NCBI GenBank assembly: GCA_903922535.1
Contig: CAIXUF010000705.1
Coordinates: forward strand, 1 to 6,669
Direction: 5' to 3'
Length of the DNA: 6,669 nucleotides
Source: Candidatus Hydrogenedentota bacterium
GTDB taxonomy: Bacteria; Hydrogenedentota; Hydrogenedentia; Hydrogenedentiales; CAITNO01
Numbering within the stretch: the first letter of the stretch is position 1; every line of letters starts with the position of its first letter. Below are positions 1 through 6,668 of the stretch, one piece after another. The position numbers were made by a program, and so were the translations under genes. A model generated the notes under the pieces. It was not told the origin of the DNA. It searched no databases and was given only the letters and a program-made list of their open reading frames with translations.

Positions 1-1
1 C

Positions 2-430
2 GTGGCCGCGGTGGGCGGCGCGAAGGTTCCGGGCGACTGGAACGGCGATTCAATGGCCGGTTGGCTCGACAACCCCGATGCGCACTGGAAAGACATGGCC
101 GTCAGCGAGTACTACGCGCACAACATCGCCTCGGGATACGCCATGATTCGCATGGGCACGTTCAAGTACGTGTACCACACCCGTCCCGATGCCGGCCACG
201 AACCGGAACGCGAACTGTACGATCTCAAGGCGGACCCGGGCGAACTGCACAACCTCGCCAACAAGGCTGAATACAAGGACAGAATCGCCGACATGCATGC
301 CCGGCTGGTCAAGGAACTTGGTGAAGATCCCGACATAACGGAACAACGCTGCCGCGCCAACTACAAAACAGGCTATGCGGGAACGGAAAACAAGAAGAAG
401 GCGCGGAAGCACGAAAAAGGCGATGAATAG
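2..430 (+). CDS. Sulfatase (S1 / arylsulfatase type), C-terminal part only
   Basis: This is the C-terminal 142 residues of a sulfatase, an enzyme that hydrolyses sulfate esters, often on polysaccharides. The frame is open to the left edge, so the GTG at position 2 is probably an internal Val codon. Family signs are S-E-Y-Y (residues 35-38), the strand MIRMGTFKYVYH (48-59), where the family usually has a 'vRdGryKYi' segment, and ELYDLKADPGELHNLA (71-86), the near-universal C-terminal sulfatase motif. Full-length members usually have about 450-550 residues. The Cys/Ser-x-Pro-x-Arg site that becomes formylglycine, and most metal ligands, lie upstream of the window, so activity cannot be judged. 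After the domain comes a Lys/Arg/Glu-rich tail (about 129-142) with no recognised role. The substrate is unknown; the next gene on the same strand suggests a sulfated glycan. The family call is firm, the subfamily is not. Confidence 0.93.
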   Translation: MAAVGGAKVPGDWNGDSMAGWLDNPDAHWKDMAVSEYYAHNIASGYAMIRMGTFKYVYHTRPDAGHEPERELYDLKADPGELHNLANKAEYKDRIADMHARLVKELGEDPDITEQRCRANYKTGYAGTENKKKARKHEKGDE

Positions 431-530
431 CATTCTCATCATGGTTCAGACGCACGAAAAGAATGGAAGCATGTCTGGCAATCCTTCCGGCTTTGGAGGA
501 TCACGGCCGACGCACCTTGCGAGACGCCCC
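431..530 (+). other. Leader between the sulfatase and hydrolase genes
   Basis: These 100 bases hold no separate gene. The hydrolase frame is open upstream through this leader, with possible ATG starts at 375, 423, 441 and 471. The ATG at 423 overlaps the sulfatase stop (GATGAATAG), which looks like translational coupling. However, any start before 531 would put a basic, non-membrane stretch in front of the export signal. A GGAGGA at 495-500 resembles a ribosome binding site but sits 30 bases before the ATG at 531, which is too far, and no better site is seen. I see no convincing promoter or terminator, which fits co-transcription of the two genes. Confidence 0.4.
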
Positions 531-593
531 ATGAAACCATTATTTCTGCTGTATTTTGCCGTTTGCGCGACAGTCTGCCTATTCGCGTGCGCC
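531..593 (+). other. Signal peptide of the hydrolase, possible lipoprotein signal
   Basis: One Lys at residue 2 is followed by a hydrophobic core (LFLLYFAVCATVCLF, 4-18) and then A-C-A-Q. The four residues L-F-A-C (17-20) resemble a lipobox, which would make Cys20 the lipid-bearing first residue, but Phe at -2 is unusual. Alternatively, A-C-A before Gln22 fits a signal peptidase I site. Export is well supported; lipid anchoring is only possible. Confidence 0.7.
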
Positions 594-2486
594 CAAGAAC
601 CGGGCACCGGACCTTGGCCCGCCGAGAAGGCATGGAAATGGCACAACGCGCAGCCGTGGACCTGTGGATTCAACTATGTTCCCAGCACGGCGTGCAACAC
701 GACCGAGTTCTGGGGTGCGGACACCTTTGACGCGCCGACAATCACCCGTGAACTCGCCCTGGCGCGCAGCGTGGGGTTCACTTCATGCCGTGTGTTTATC
801 CAGTATCTCGTGTGGAAGAATGACCCGGATGGATTGAAAAAGCGGCTGGACCGGTTCCTCACCATAGCTGCTGAAAACGGCATCTCCGTGGTTCCCACGC
901 TGTTCGATGACTGCACCTTCGGCAATCCGCCCGTGACAGAGCCCTATCTCGGCAGGCAGCGCGACCCGATTCCCGGCATGATCCTCCCCAGTTGGACGCC
1001 CAGCCCCGGCTTGAGCGTTGTGACCGACCACTCGAAGTGGCCGGACCTTCAACGTTATGTCGAGGATCTCACCGCAACCTTCGCGAAAGACAAACGCATC
1101 CTCTTCTGGGATCTCTACAACGAGCCTGGCAATTCCAACATGGGCGACAAATCGTTGCCGCTGGTGGAGGCGGTGTTCGACTGGGCCCGGCACGCAGAAC
1201 CGGAACAGCCACTCACCATTGCCATGTGGAGCGGCATGGAATTGCAGAACAAGGTCATCGCGGCCCGGTCCGACATTATCACCTTCCACGCCTACACCAA
1301 TCTCGACGGCATGAAGACAGCCATCGCCGCGCACAAGCAGCACGGCCGCCCGGCGATCTGTTCCGAATGGATGTCACGCCAACTCGGCGCTCATTGGGAT
1401 ACCGATTTGCCGCTGTTCAAACAGGAGAACGTGTCCTGTTACTGCTGGGGACTCGTCAACGGCAGAACCCAGGCCCAGTTCTCGTGGACCTCAAAAAAAG
1501 GTGACCCGGAACCGGCCGTGTGGTTCCATGACCTTTTTCACGGCGACGGCACACCCTATGACATCAAGGAGATCGATGCGATCAGGCGCATTTGCGGCGA
1601 CAGGGATGCGCAAGCGGCTCTGGATCAGGCAATCCAATGTGCTGAAGGCGACGGTCATGTGGACGTCAGCGAAAGCGGCGTCCCAATATTGCAGTACAGC
1701 TACGGGAACACCGCCGTACCGGAGGGCATCGGCGGGGAGTTCGCGCGGGGAGACTATGTCAGCGCGCTTTATGGCCTGAAAGGCGAGTTGCTGACGGAAG
1801 ATTATCCAAAAGATCATCCCCATCACCGCGCGGTGAACTGGTCATGGGCGACGATACAGTGGAACGGGGAGATGCGCGACCTGTTTGCCGTGCGCGGGAT
1901 TTGGGCGCGGCCGGCGGGAAAGCCCCGCGTGGAAACTGCCGACGGATCTGCATGCATCAGCGCCGACAACGTTTGGAAATGGGACGACAAAACGCCGGTC
2001 GTGGCAGAATCAGCAAACATTCACGTCTTTCCACGGACGGAGGAGGGCCGCGCGATTGACTTCGATATCAGGCTGACGGCCCTCGTTGACAACTTGGAAT
2101 TCTGCGGTCGGCTCGACGCGGGATATAGCGGGTTCAACATACGGATGGCGCCCGCACCAGGACAAGAGATCGTCTTTCACACCGATCCTGCGGGAGCCCA
2201 GCCGCGACGCGCATGGGCGGACTATTCAGCCGAGTTCACCGGAGGCAAAGAGCGTTCGGGCCTTGCCATACTCCAAAGCGCGGACGACCCGCTCTATCCG
2301 CAAGAGTGGCGGAAATATCCCGAATTGAATTTCTTCCAACCGCTGTATCCGGGCGGCAGGTTGATCCCGATGGCGAAGGACAAACGGGTTCTTCTTCGTT
2401 ATCGTCTCTGGATTCATCCCGGCGGCGCGGATGAAAGTGCGCTGGCGGGACAGTGGGACCGGTACAACCGAACGCCGCAGAAATAG
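531..2486 (+). CDS. Secreted GH5-like (clan GH-A) glycoside hydrolase fused to a DUF6807 domain
   Basis: A 651-residue exported enzyme. Residues 1-20 form a hydrophobic signal with Cys at 20. Residues about 43-355 look like a clan GH-A TIM barrel close to GH5, of the kind often labelled cellulase or 1,4-beta-xylanase. Visible marks are Arg87 in CRVFIQ, Asn197-Glu198 in WDLYNEP (predicted acid/base), His253 and Tyr255 in TFHAY, Glu279 in CSEW (predicted nucleophile) and Trp306. Both catalytic Glu are present, so the barrel is probably active; the substrate cannot be read. Residues about 383-635 match DUF6807 (PF14100, once called 'PmoA'), with the DHPHHR signature at 428-433, ERSGLAI at 574-580 and a closing strand LLRYRLWIHPGG at 621-632. 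The role of DUF6807 is not established; it may bind or process sugar. I chose ATG 531 because it alone places the signal peptide at the N-terminus. The gene follows the sulfatase in the same direction. The fusion seems real: one uninterrupted frame with no stop or linker repeat. Confidence 0.88.
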   Translation: MKPLFLLYFAVCATVCLFACAQEPGTGPWPAEKAWKWHNAQPWTCGFNYVPSTACNTTEFWGADTFDAPTITRELALARSVGFTSCRVFIQYLVWKNDPDGLKKRLDRFLTIAAENGISVVPTLFDDCTFGNPPVTEPYLGRQRDPIPGMILPSWTPSPGLSVVTDHSKWPDLQRYVEDLTATFAKDKRILFWDLYNEPGNSNMGDKSLPLVEAVFDWARHAEPEQPLTIAMWSGMELQNKVIAARSDIITFHAYTNLDGMKTAIAAHKQHGRPAICSEWMSRQLGAHWDTDLPLFKQENVSCYCWGLVNGRTQAQFSWTSKKGDPEPAVWFHDLFHGDGTPYDIKEIDAIRRICGDRDAQAALDQAIQCAEGDGHVDVSESGVPILQYSYGNTAVPEGIGGEFARGDYVSALYGLKGELLTEDYPKDHPHHRAVNWSWATIQWNGEMRDLFAVRGIWARPAGKPRVETADGSACISADNVWKWDDKTPVVAESANIHVFPRTEEGRAIDFDIRLTALVDNLEFCGRLDAGYSGFNIRMAPAPGQEIVFHTDPAGAQPRRAWADYSAEFTGGKERSGLAILQSADDPLYPQEWRKYPELNFFQPLYPGGRLIPMAKDKRVLLRYRLWIHPGGADESALAGQWDRYNRTPQK

Positions 2487-2543
2487 GGCCTTCGCGTGGC
2501 TTTATAACGCGGCCTGCATTGGCTGCGCGGTGAATTCGCTGCC
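2487..2543. terminator. Convergent gap with two imperfect hairpins, possible two-way terminator
   Basis: The 81-base gap 2487-2567 separates two genes that end facing each other. A first hairpin pairs GGCC 2487-2490 with GGCC 2511-2514 and GCG 2494-2496 with CGC 2508-2510, with a 3-base bulge and an 11-base loop. A second pairs 2521-2527 with 2537-2543, six of seven positions, with a 9-base loop. Neither is followed by a T-run on either strand, so standard intrinsic termination is not shown. Location is the main argument. The remaining 2544-2567 shows nothing. Confidence 0.3.
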
Positions 2544-2567
2544 TATAAGGGTTCCTGAGGGATGGTT

Positions 2568-2672
2568 CTACCGCGAACCGCCGAACCCCAACCCTTTCAG
2601 AAACAAGCCGCCGATTCCTTTGTCCCAGCCACTCGCACTGGCGGTGCTCTTGCCGCCCTGGCAGCTGGCGCA
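2568..2672 (-). other. Cys/Gly-rich C-terminal tail, possible sorting or anchoring end
   Basis: After the second EF-hand the protein ends with G-C-A-S-C, a Ser/Ala-rich spacer, and GIGGLFLKGLGFGGSR. The plan (Cys cluster, short hydrophobic patch, basic last residue) recalls bacterial C-terminal sorting tails. However, the hydrophobic part is short, carries a Lys and is rich in Gly, so it is not a convincing membrane helix. Its role is unknown. Confidence 0.35.
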
Positions 2673-5600
2673 TCCGGAATTGTCGCCCAAGCCCAGTTCG
2701 CCGGAGGTCAATTGTCCGTCGCCGTCCGTGTCGAGTTCGTTGAACACGGCCTCCGTCAGTCCGGAGATGGTGGCGGTGGCCTCGGAGAAGGACAACTTGC
2801 CGTCGCCGTTACGGTCCGCCGTGGTCAAGGCCGCGGCCAATTGCTGCCGCGCTGTGTCCGCGTCCACGGGTTCCCCTTCCCCTTCCCCTTCCGCCGCAGG
2901 GACCGGACCGAGACTCACGACGATGCTGACGGCGGTGCCCGGCGGCACTTCAACGCCCGCCGCGGGATTTTGCGCCATCACACTGCCCGCCGCCACGTCG
3001 GCGCTGTGGGACAGCGTCACCGTCCCCAGCACCAGCCCCGCGCCGGTGATGGCCGATTCCGCCTGCGCCCGCGGCTGGCCCACGACATTCGGCATGACAG
3101 ACGGCGCCACACCGCGGCTGATCACCAGCGACACCGCCGCGGCCGGCAGCACGGGCGTACCCGCCGTGGGCGTCTGCGAGATCACCGTGCCGACAGGCAC
3201 GGTCGCACTGTACTGTTGCGTCATGGTGACGACAACAAGACTCGCGCTCGACATTGCGGCCGAAGCATTGCCCTGTGTCTGGCCCACCACGTCGGGCACG
3301 GCAATTCCGCCACGGCTCACCACCAGATCCACCACGACGCCGGGAAGCACCTGCGTCCCCGGTGCGAGCGATTGGGAGATTACGCTGCCCGCGGGCACGG
3401 TCAGGCTGTATTGCTGTGGTGTTGCTCCGGCAGCAAGTGCCGCATCCTTGATCGCCGCCAAGGCGCTTTGCAGCGGTTGCCCCGCCACATTCGGCACGGC
3501 GATCCCGCCGCGGCTCACGACCAGATCCACCACCGCACCGGGAAGCACCTGTGTGCCCGACGGTACAGTGAGGTTGTATTCCTCTGTGATCGTTCCCAAG
3601 GAATACCACGAGTTCGTTAGCACTTCCCTAGCCGCGGCCTGTGACAGCCCTACCACATCCGGCACCGGTTCGGGTCCTTTGGAAATCACCAGATCCACCA
3701 GCGTTCTTTGTGGGACCTGTGTGTCGGCAGGAGGCGTCTGGCGGATCACATGGTCAGTCGGAATGGTGAAATGGTATTGCTCGGTCTCCTTGCCAACGCT
3801 CAACTGGGCAGCGACAATCAAATTCTTCGCATCGATCCGGACAAGACCAGACAACTCAGGCACGGCAACCAATACGGCGACTTCATACGCGCCCATGTCG
3901 TATCCCGCTCCCTGCGGACGGAGAACGCCGAGAATGTCCGTGGAAGGCGCACCATTGCTGATTCCAATATCAATGCAGGGCGAGCCGGGCAATAGGCGAT
4001 AGTCATGCGCCGCCGCATCCACAAAGAGGGGATCGGCCACGATGTTGCCCGTGCCCGTTGCGGCCACGGAGAGGCAGGAGTAGGACAGAACGGAGTTGTC
4101 CGATGCGTCGTTTGGATAGTTGTAACATAGGATACAGTTGGTAAGCGTTTCATTACGAGCACCGCCGCCGTCAACGTCATAGTTCACCACCGTACAGCCA
4201 TACTCGTCGCAGACTAGGGTACTTCCAACTGACTGATTCGCGACAAAGGTGCAATTGGTTGCCGTGCCACCTTCCATTCCACCACCCATTGTCGCCTGGT
4301 TTTCAATGAAGATGCAGTTGCTTGCCGTACCTTGGTGCATCCCGCCCCCATCACCATCACCAGCGCAATTCCTGGTGAAGAGGCAATTGCTCGCTGTGCC
4401 GTCCTGCATTGCGCCTCCATCATATGAAAGGTTCCGGGAGAAACTGCAGCTGGTCGCCAAGGTATTGAACGCCCCTCCGCCATTTTCGGCCCAGTTGCCT
4501 ATAAATAAACAGTTGCGTACCGTGCCGCCAATGATTCCACCCCCACTCCCGGAATGCCCGTTTTGCATCGTGAAACCATCCACCGCTGCGGATTCATTGG
4601 CCGTCACACAACGACGCTTGTATTGCCCGTCAATTATGGTGCACGTTGCGTCTGCATGGCGCAATTCCCGCGAGACTTCCGTTCCTCTAAAACCGCCATA
4701 CATCGCCATCCCCGGTCCCAACAGTATCACCTGATTCCCGGCATCCACCGTGTAAGTACCCTGAGCCACCCAGATCTCCGTGCCATAACCCGCATGATCA
4801 GCGGCTGTCTGCAACGTGGGGAACGCCGTTTCCCAAGTCAATCCGTCGGGGGCGGTGGAGGTGGAGGCAACGTTCACGCGGAGTGCCTCCGGCGGTGACG
4901 GACCTACTTGATCATCGTCCCCCACGTAGTATTCAAAGGCCCCCATATCCACTCCCGGGCCTTGGGGACGCAAACGGCCCAACAGATCCGCAGCCGGCGC
5001 TTCGTTTGCGTTTCCCACATCCAGACAGGGCGAGTGGGCGCGCAGACGCAAGTCACCCGCCGGAAAGTTCACAAAGCCCGGATCGCCAATGATATTTCCC
5101 AATCCCGCCATTTCTCTTTGCACACATGAAAACGAAACATCCGTCTGATAAGTCTCACCCGCGGCGTTTCCAAAAATGATGCAGTTGACAGCGGCTCCTC
5201 GATACGTTCCTCCACCGCCATGCTCAGCTGCCAAGTTTCCGACAATCGTGCAATTGGTGGCGCTGCCACTAGACATTCCGCCGCCGTACCAGCCGGCGGA
5301 GTTCCGAGCGAGTAGACAGGTGGTGGCATTTCCCTCAGAAATTCCGCCACCGACAGCCCCGGCAGAGTTGTCAGAGATCGTGCAATTGGTGGCATTGCCC
5401 GCAAATATTCCGCCCCCCTCTACCCGTGCCGAATTCCCGGTAATCGTACAGTTGGTTGCAGAACCATAGCATATTCCACCGCCATTTCGCTCCGCCGAGT
5501 TCCCGGTGATTGTACAATTCGCCGCTATACCGCCCCGCATGCCCCCACCGGAACTGGCTTTCCCACCTCGAATCAAGAATCCATCCACCACGGTTCCGCT

Positions 5601-6668
5601 GTTTGCATTCACACAGCCACGCGCCTGCTGGCCGTTGATAACCGTGAGCGCAAAGTCCAATTGCCTTTCACTCCTGGCGGTTTCCGTTCCAATGAAGCCG
5701 CCGTAGACAGAAATGCCCGGCCACTGCAATAGCAGTACCTGTTCCGCACCGGTTGCCGTGTACGTTCCTCTAGCCACCCATATTTCAGATCCCGGGCCCG
5801 CATGGTCGGCCGCCGCCTGAAGTGTGGAATAGGCTGTGTCCCACGTCAGTCCATCCTGTGCTGAGGCCGTGGAGGCCGCTTTTACGCGAAGCACAGGGCT
5901 CGGCAGCATGACGTGGTCATCGTCTCCGGGGTAGTATTCATAGGCGCCCATGTCAATCCCGGTGCCACGCGGCCGCGTGCGCCCCAGCAAATCATCCGTG
6001 GGGGCTCCGGTGGAAGTCCCTGCATCGAGACAGGGCGAATCAACACGCAAGCGGTAGTCGCGCGCCAAGAAGTTCACGAAACCCGGATCACCGACTATGT
6101 TGCCCAGACCAGCCGTTTCTACAGGCAAACAGGAAAAAGAAATGTCTAACTCATACGTGTCATCGGGCGGATTTCCGAAGAAGACACAGTTGACAGCCGA
6201 GCCGGTCCGCATTGCACCGCCGTTGCCGTCTGTCACTTCGTTTCCGGCGAATGTGCAATTGACAGCCGTTCCATTGGATATCCCACCGCCATAGTAACCA
6301 GCCCTATTCCCGGTAAACACGCAGTTAGTTGCCCTTCCGTTGCATAACCCCCCCCCATCGCTTGAGGCCGAATTGCCGGAGAACATGCAGTTGACAGCCC
6401 CTCCATCACGCAATCCACCCCCACCACCTGCCGTCGAATTTCCGGAGAACACGCAATTGACGGCCGTTCCGCCAGTCATCCCGCCACCTTGATAGTAGTT
6501 CGATGACTGCCCATTCTTCAGTGTGAATCCGTCCACAACGCCGCTTAAATCGTCAGCGTCAATGCAAGGTCGACCCGCCCTCCCGTCTATAAAGGTGGGA
6601 TTTGTAATCCAGCTGCGCTTTTCACGGGCAGACTCCCAACCCCGAAAACCGCCGTAGAGCGTAATTCC
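2568..6668 (-). CDS. Giant beta-helix / PASTA / EF-hand surface or secreted protein, N-terminus beyond window
   Basis: One frame is open from the window edge to the stop at 2568-2570, giving 1366 visible residues. A GTG at 6534-6536 is not the start: the 44 codons upstream of it read ITLYGGFRGWE and FIDGRAGRPCI, matching the same part of the later modules. From N to C, with residue 1 at 6666-6668: a partial beta-helix module (1-251), two full modules (252-586, 587-929), five PASTA units (935-1254), an E-G-E-G-E-G-E linker (1260-1266), two EF-hand loops (1285-1296, 1313-1324) and a tail with Cys1333, Cys1336 and a Gly-rich end. The modules resemble proteins named 'choice-of-anchor Q', with DGLTWxTA...TLQ, EIWVAxGTYT, YGGFxGTE and an end motif SPCxDxG...DxLGxxRPxG...DMGAYE. 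No catalytic site is recognisable. Beta-helices of this sort act as adhesins or carbohydrate-binding or cleaving scaffolds; the true role here is unknown. Export is inferred from domain types, since the signal sequence lies outside the window. The nearest gene is convergent, so no operon partner is visible. Confidence 0.9.
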   Translation of the reverse strand, partial: GITLYGGFRGWESAREKRSWITNPTFIDGRAGRPCIDADDLSGVVDGFTLKNGQSSNYYQGGGMTGGTAVNCVFSGNSTAGGGGGLRDGGAVNCMFSGNSASSDGGGLCNGRATNCVFTGNRAGYYGGGISNGTAVNCTFAGNEVTDGNGGAMRTGSAVNCVFFGNPPDDTYELDISFSCLPVETAGLGNIVGDPGFVNFLARDYRLRVDSPCLDAGTSTGAPTDDLLGRTRPRGTGIDMGAYEYYPGDDDHVMLPSPVLRVKAASTASAQDGLTWDTAYSTLQAAADHAGPGSEIWVARGTYTATGAEQVLLLQWPGISVYGGFIGTETARSERQLDFALTVINGQQARGCVNANSGTVVDGFLIRGGKASSGGGMRGGIAANCTITGNSAERNGGGICYGSATNCTITGNSARVEGGGIFAGNATNCTISDNSAGAVGGGISEGNATTCLLARNSAGWYGGGMSSGSATNCTIVGNLAAEHGGGGTYRGAAVNCIIFGNAAGETYQTDVSFSCVQREMAGLGNIIGDPGFVNFPAGDLRLRAHSPCLDVGNANEAPAADLLGRLRPQGPGVDMGAFEYYVGDDDQVGPSPPEALRVNVASTSTAPDGLTWETAFPTLQTAADHAGYGTEIWVAQGTYTVDAGNQVILLGPGMAMYGGFRGTEVSRELRHADATCTIIDGQYKRRCVTANESAAVDGFTMQNGHSGSGGGIIGGTVRNCLFIGNWAENGGGAFNTLATSCSFSRNLSYDGGAMQDGTASNCLFTRNCAGDGDGGGMHQGTASNCIFIENQATMGGGMEGGTATNCTFVANQSVGSTLVCDEYGCTVVNYDVDGGGARNETLTNCILCYNYPNDASDNSVLSYSCLSVAATGTGNIVADPLFVDAAAHDYRLLPGSPCIDIGISNGAPSTDILGVLRPQGAGYDMGAYEVAVLVAVPELSGLVRIDAKNLIVAAQLSVGKETEQYHFTIPTDHVIRQTPPADTQVPQRTLVDLVISKGPEPVPDVVGLSQAAAREVLTNSWYSLGTITEEYNLTVPSGTQVLPGAVVDLVVSRGGIAVPNVAGQPLQSALAAIKDAALAAGATPQQYSLTVPAGSVISQSLAPGTQVLPGVVVDLVVSRGGIAVPDVVGQTQGNASAAMSSASLVVVTMTQQYSATVPVGTVISQTPTAGTPVLPAAAVSLVISRGVAPSVMPNVVGQPRAQAESAITGAGLVLGTVTLSHSADVAAGSVMAQNPAAGVEVPPGTAVSIVVSLGPVPAAEGEGEGEPVDADTARQQLAAALTTADRNGDGKLSFSEATATISGLTEAVFNELDTDGDGQLTSGELGLGDNSGCASCQGGKSTASASGWDKGIGGLFLKGLGFGGSR
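2697..2816 (-). other. Pair of EF-hand calcium loops
   Basis: Two 12-residue loops are encoded, D-R-N-G-D-G-K-L-S-F-S-E (2781-2816) and D-T-D-G-D-G-Q-L-T-S-G-E (2697-2732), with acidic or Asn side chains at loop positions 1, 3 and 5 and Glu at 12, as expected for calcium binding. They are 28 residues apart, with a helix-like stretch (ISGLTEAVFNEL) between them, so this is a true EF-hand pair rather than a dockerin repeat, though a dockerin-like role in docking is not excluded. Confidence 0.88.
2871..2892 (-). repeat. Glu-Gly linker encoded by a TTCCCC microsatellite
   Basis: On the + strand TTCCCC occurs three times and is followed by TTCC; on the coding strand it encodes alternating Glu and Gly. 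It separates the PASTA array from the EF-hand region and probably acts as a flexible acidic spacer. Six-base repeats of this sort can gain or lose copies by slippage without shifting the frame. Confidence 0.85.
2907..3866 (-). repeat. Five tandem PASTA units
   Basis: Units lie at 3675-3866, 3507-3668, 3309-3500, 3111-3302 and 2907-3098, read from right to left. Each follows the pattern V-P-x-V-x-G, a helix with several Ala, a Y/H-S-x-T/D-V strand, V-I-x-Q-x-P-x-x-G-x-x-V-x-P-G, and a closing V-x-L-V-V-S-R-G. PASTA units are best known from Ser/Thr kinases and penicillin-binding proteins, where some bind cell-wall fragments. In secreted proteins they may simply form a stiff stalk. The repeat step is 198 bases for the middle units. 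Unit two is 10 residues short. Unit one is the most divergent. Confidence 0.88.
3882..4910 (-). repeat. Beta-helix module C (complete, degenerate rungs)
   Basis: The third module, 1029 bases, has the same framework: DGLTWETAFPTLQ, EIWVAQGTYT, YGGFRGTE, TIIDGQ, VDGFTMQNG and a closing DILGVLRPQG and DMGAYE. Its rungs are irregular: the Cys steps between visible residues 720 and 845 are 21, 21, 23, 21 and 39. The long step contains an inserted loop with two further Cys (VCDEYGC, encoded near 4197-4220). It leads directly into the PASTA array with no Asp-rich spacer like the ones closing modules A and B. Confidence 0.85.
4911..5915 (-). repeat. Beta-helix module B (complete, most regular)
   Basis: A full module of 1005 bases: DGLTWDTAYSTLQ, EIWVARGTYT, YGGFIGTE, a VDGF core, six Cys-bearing rungs, then GLGNIIGDPGFVNF, SPCLDVG, DLLGRLRPQG and DMGAFEYY. 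The rung Cys are at visible residues 385, 407, 429, 451, 473 and 496, so the unit is 22 residues or 66 bases. At DNA level the rungs between about 5163 and 5549 share short cores such as CAATTGGTGG on the + strand but are not identical. One rung has T-T-C in place of the usual T-N-C. Confidence 0.88.

Noticed and set aside
783..1343. Minus strand open frame of 186 codons inside the hydrolase gene
   Set aside because: It lies opposite the catalytic barrel, whose motifs are intact on the + strand. The product resembles nothing and depends on codon bias.
1740..2440. DUF6807 region read as a methane monooxygenase subunit because of the old name PmoA
   Set aside because: The sequence is soluble, exported and shows no membrane segments like those of true PmoA. 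The name is historical and misleading.
2697..2816. EF-hand pair read as a dockerin (cellulosome docking domain)
   Set aside because: The loops and the helix between them fit an ordinary EF-hand pair. The near-symmetric duplicated loop-helix pattern of dockerins is not seen, nor is any cohesin.
2562..3620. Second + strand open frame of 352 codons rich in Arg and His
   Set aside because: It is antisense to the same PASTA region, with a biased composition and no recognisable domain. It is a shadow of GC-rich repeated coding DNA.
2431..4002. Long + strand open frame of 523 codons opposite the PASTA array
   Set aside because: It overlaps the end of the hydrolase gene and lies antisense to clear PASTA and EF-hand coding sequence. 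Its product is a low-complexity Thr/Ser/Pro-rich shadow that repeats because the PASTA DNA repeats.
5163..5549. Regular 66-base spacing that could suggest a CRISPR array
   Set aside because: The units are imperfect, stay in one reading frame and encode beta-helix rungs. There are no constant repeats separated by unique spacers, and no cas genes.
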